A stretch of DNA of 64,000 nt from CAUJIW01 sp963205175. Lineage in GTDB: Bacteria > Pseudomonadota > Alphaproteobacteria > Sphingomonadales > Sphingomonadaceae. Under the pieces are notes generated by a model. It searched no databases. It had not been told where the DNA came from and saw only the letters and a program-made list of their open reading frames with translations. The stretch lies in assembly GCA_041060555.1 (NCBI GenBank), contig JBEUDS010000001.1; one strand, 5' to 3'. The translations under genes were made by a program, and so were the position numbers. Positions 63,178 through 64,000 of this stretch are shown here, one piece after another. Each line of letters begins with the position of its first letter. Position 1 is the stretch's first letter.

Positions 63178-63214
63178 ACGCCGGGTCCGGGCAGCCCCCG
63201 AGGCCCGGCGTTTT
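63178..63214 (+). terminator. rho-independent terminator of hup
   Basis: ACGCCGGG pairs with CCCGGCGT around an 18-base loop that can itself form a short stem, followed by TTTT; 18 bases after the hup stop. Confidence 0.85.
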
Positions 63215-63263
63215 CCATTCCGGCACCGGCATTTGTCTTTTGTGCCGATTGTGTCGAACGGGC

Positions 63264-63292
63264 TGGACAAGCGGTCGTCAAGCCGCTACATC
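63264..63292 (+). promoter_or_regulatory. promoter of tRNA-Val
   Basis: TGGACA, a 17-base spacer and TACATC, ending 20 bases before the tRNA. Confidence 0.5.
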
Positions 63293-63312
63293 CGCCCTCC
63301 GTCAGGTGGTTG

Positions 63313-63387
63313 GGGCGCGTAGCTCAGTGGTAGAGCACTGTGTTCACACCGCAGGGGTCGCAAGTTCAATCCTTGCCGCGCCCACCA
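63313..63387 (+). tRNA. tRNA-Val (anticodon CAC)
   Basis: The 75-base gene includes CCA. The acceptor stem GGGCGCG pairs with CGCGCCC, the anticodon stem CTGTG pairs with CGCAG (one G-T wobble) around the loop TTCACAC, and the T arm contains AGTTCAATCCT. The anticodon CAC is at 63345-63347. Confidence 0.96.
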
Positions 63388-63535
63388 TTCTGACCGATTG
63401 ATATTCCACGATAATTTTAGATGCTACAGGCGGCGATCCCGCCTGCCGCCGCGCCGTGAACCCGGCGTGTGTGTCGTTGCTGTCGCCTGGTTTCCGGCGT
63501 TTCCGGCGGGTGGACGGCAGCGGCCGTCCGTGACG

Positions 63536-64000
63536 TTAATGGAAGTCGCGCGAACGCGGGATGATGCGCACGTCGCGCGGGTGGCTCCGGTTGAGGGGCG
63601 CGGTCTGTGTGGGTGATGCGGCCAGTGGGCTTTCGCCAAGACGCAGCAGGTCGACGTCATGCGCGGTGAGAGACGCGGCGACCAGATGCACGACCGGCAC
63701 GGCCGGTTGCGCCCCGCCGGGGGTGGCGTCCAGCCGCTGGATACGCCCGCGCACCCGTACCAGCCGGCTGCCCATGACGATGGCGCGGTATTTCTCCATC
63801 ACCTTCGGCCAGACCACGACATTGCAGATGCCGGTCTCGTCCTCGATGGTCATGAACACGACACCGCTGGCAGTGCCCGGCCGCTGGCGCACCAGCACCA
63901 GACCGGCGACGTTCAGCCGGCTGCCGTCGCGGGCCTGCTGGGCCCGGGCGCAGCTGGAAACCCCGTCGTGGCGATAGGCCTCGCGCAGGAAGGCCAGCGG
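63536..64000 (-). CDS. dnaE2: error-prone DNA polymerase DnaE2 (3' end only)
   Basis: The gene runs off the right edge; the last 154 residues are visible. They contain the OB-fold typical of the C-terminus of DnaE2 (ImuC): LNVAGLVLVRQRPGTASGVV, then MTIEDETGICNVVVWPKV and SRLVRVRGRIQRLD, closing with SRDFH just before the TAA. DnaE2 is a SOS-induced translesion polymerase that works with ImuA and ImuB, whose genes should lie just outside the window upstream on this strand. Two 7-bp hairpins (63512-63529 and 63427-63445) lie in the 148 bases between its stop and tRNA-Val; neither has a T run. Confidence 0.9.
   Translation of the reverse strand, partial: PLAFLREAYRHDGVSSCARAQQARDGSRLNVAGLVLVRQRPGTASGVVFMTIEDETGICNVVVWPKVMEKYRAIVMGSRLVRVRGRIQRLDATPGGAQPAVPVVHLVAASLTAHDVDLLRLGESPLAASPTQTAPLNRSHPRDVRIIPRSRDFH

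Overview
The window is GC-rich chromosomal DNA from an alphaproteobacterium. The clearest markers are the order tRNA-Leu, tig, clpP, clpX, lon, hup, an ETF-ubiquinone oxidoreductase divergent from a family 4-like uracil-DNA glycosylase, a DnaE2-type polymerase end, and sigma-70 promoters of the form TTGAC(T)-N17-TATAGG. A Rhodospirillales-like lineage is plausible, but I cannot name a genus from the sequence alone. I see no phage, insertion sequence or CRISPR array.

Layout. 1-6.7 kb: end of an EthD-like gene, rpsD, a PEP-CTERM surface protein, an EF-hand lipoprotein, and the reverse-strand operon nadE-gltX-trmJ, which runs 80 bp into the EF-hand gene. 6.8-16.7 kb: plsY-dprA-topA-rnr, then a three-gene module (GtrB-like glycosyltransferase, GtrA flippase, large polytopic membrane protein) that looks like a Gtr glycan-decorating unit. 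16.7-22.9 kb: a lone Hpt protein, rpmG, and the reverse operon udg-slt-moaB-prolyl oligopeptidase. 23.1-27.4 kb: ETF-QO, a TPR protein and ispE. 27.5-34.8 kb: an exopolysaccharide locus (oversized SLBB export protein, nucleotide-sugar dehydrogenase, YdcF-like protein, UDP-glucuronate 4-epimerase type enzyme, WecA-type initiating transferase). 34.9-53.5 kb: tRNA-Gln and a two-partner secretion system made of a 5455-residue filamentous adhesin (TpsA) and its outer-membrane pore (TpsB). 53.5-56.2 kb: a small lipoprotein, the bifunctional NAD(P)HX repair enzyme, and a second PEP-CTERM protein. 56.3-63.4 kb: tRNA-Leu and the protein quality-control cluster tig-clpP-clpX-lon-hup, then tRNA-Val. 63.5-64 kb: the 3' end of dnaE2.

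A theme outside the housekeeping genes is the cell surface: polysaccharide synthesis and export, a Gtr-type decorating module, a giant secreted beta-helix adhesin, and two PEP-CTERM proteins of the kind that an exosortase processes in EPS-producing bacteria. The most interesting signal is regulatory. The two PEP-CTERM genes lie 54 kb apart on opposite strands, yet each has a sigma-54-type -24/-12 element about 44 nt before its start codon and an identical TTACACC heptamer exactly 51 nt further upstream. This suggests a co-regulated PEP-CTERM regulon driven by RpoN and an enhancer-binding protein, which I would look for outside this window.
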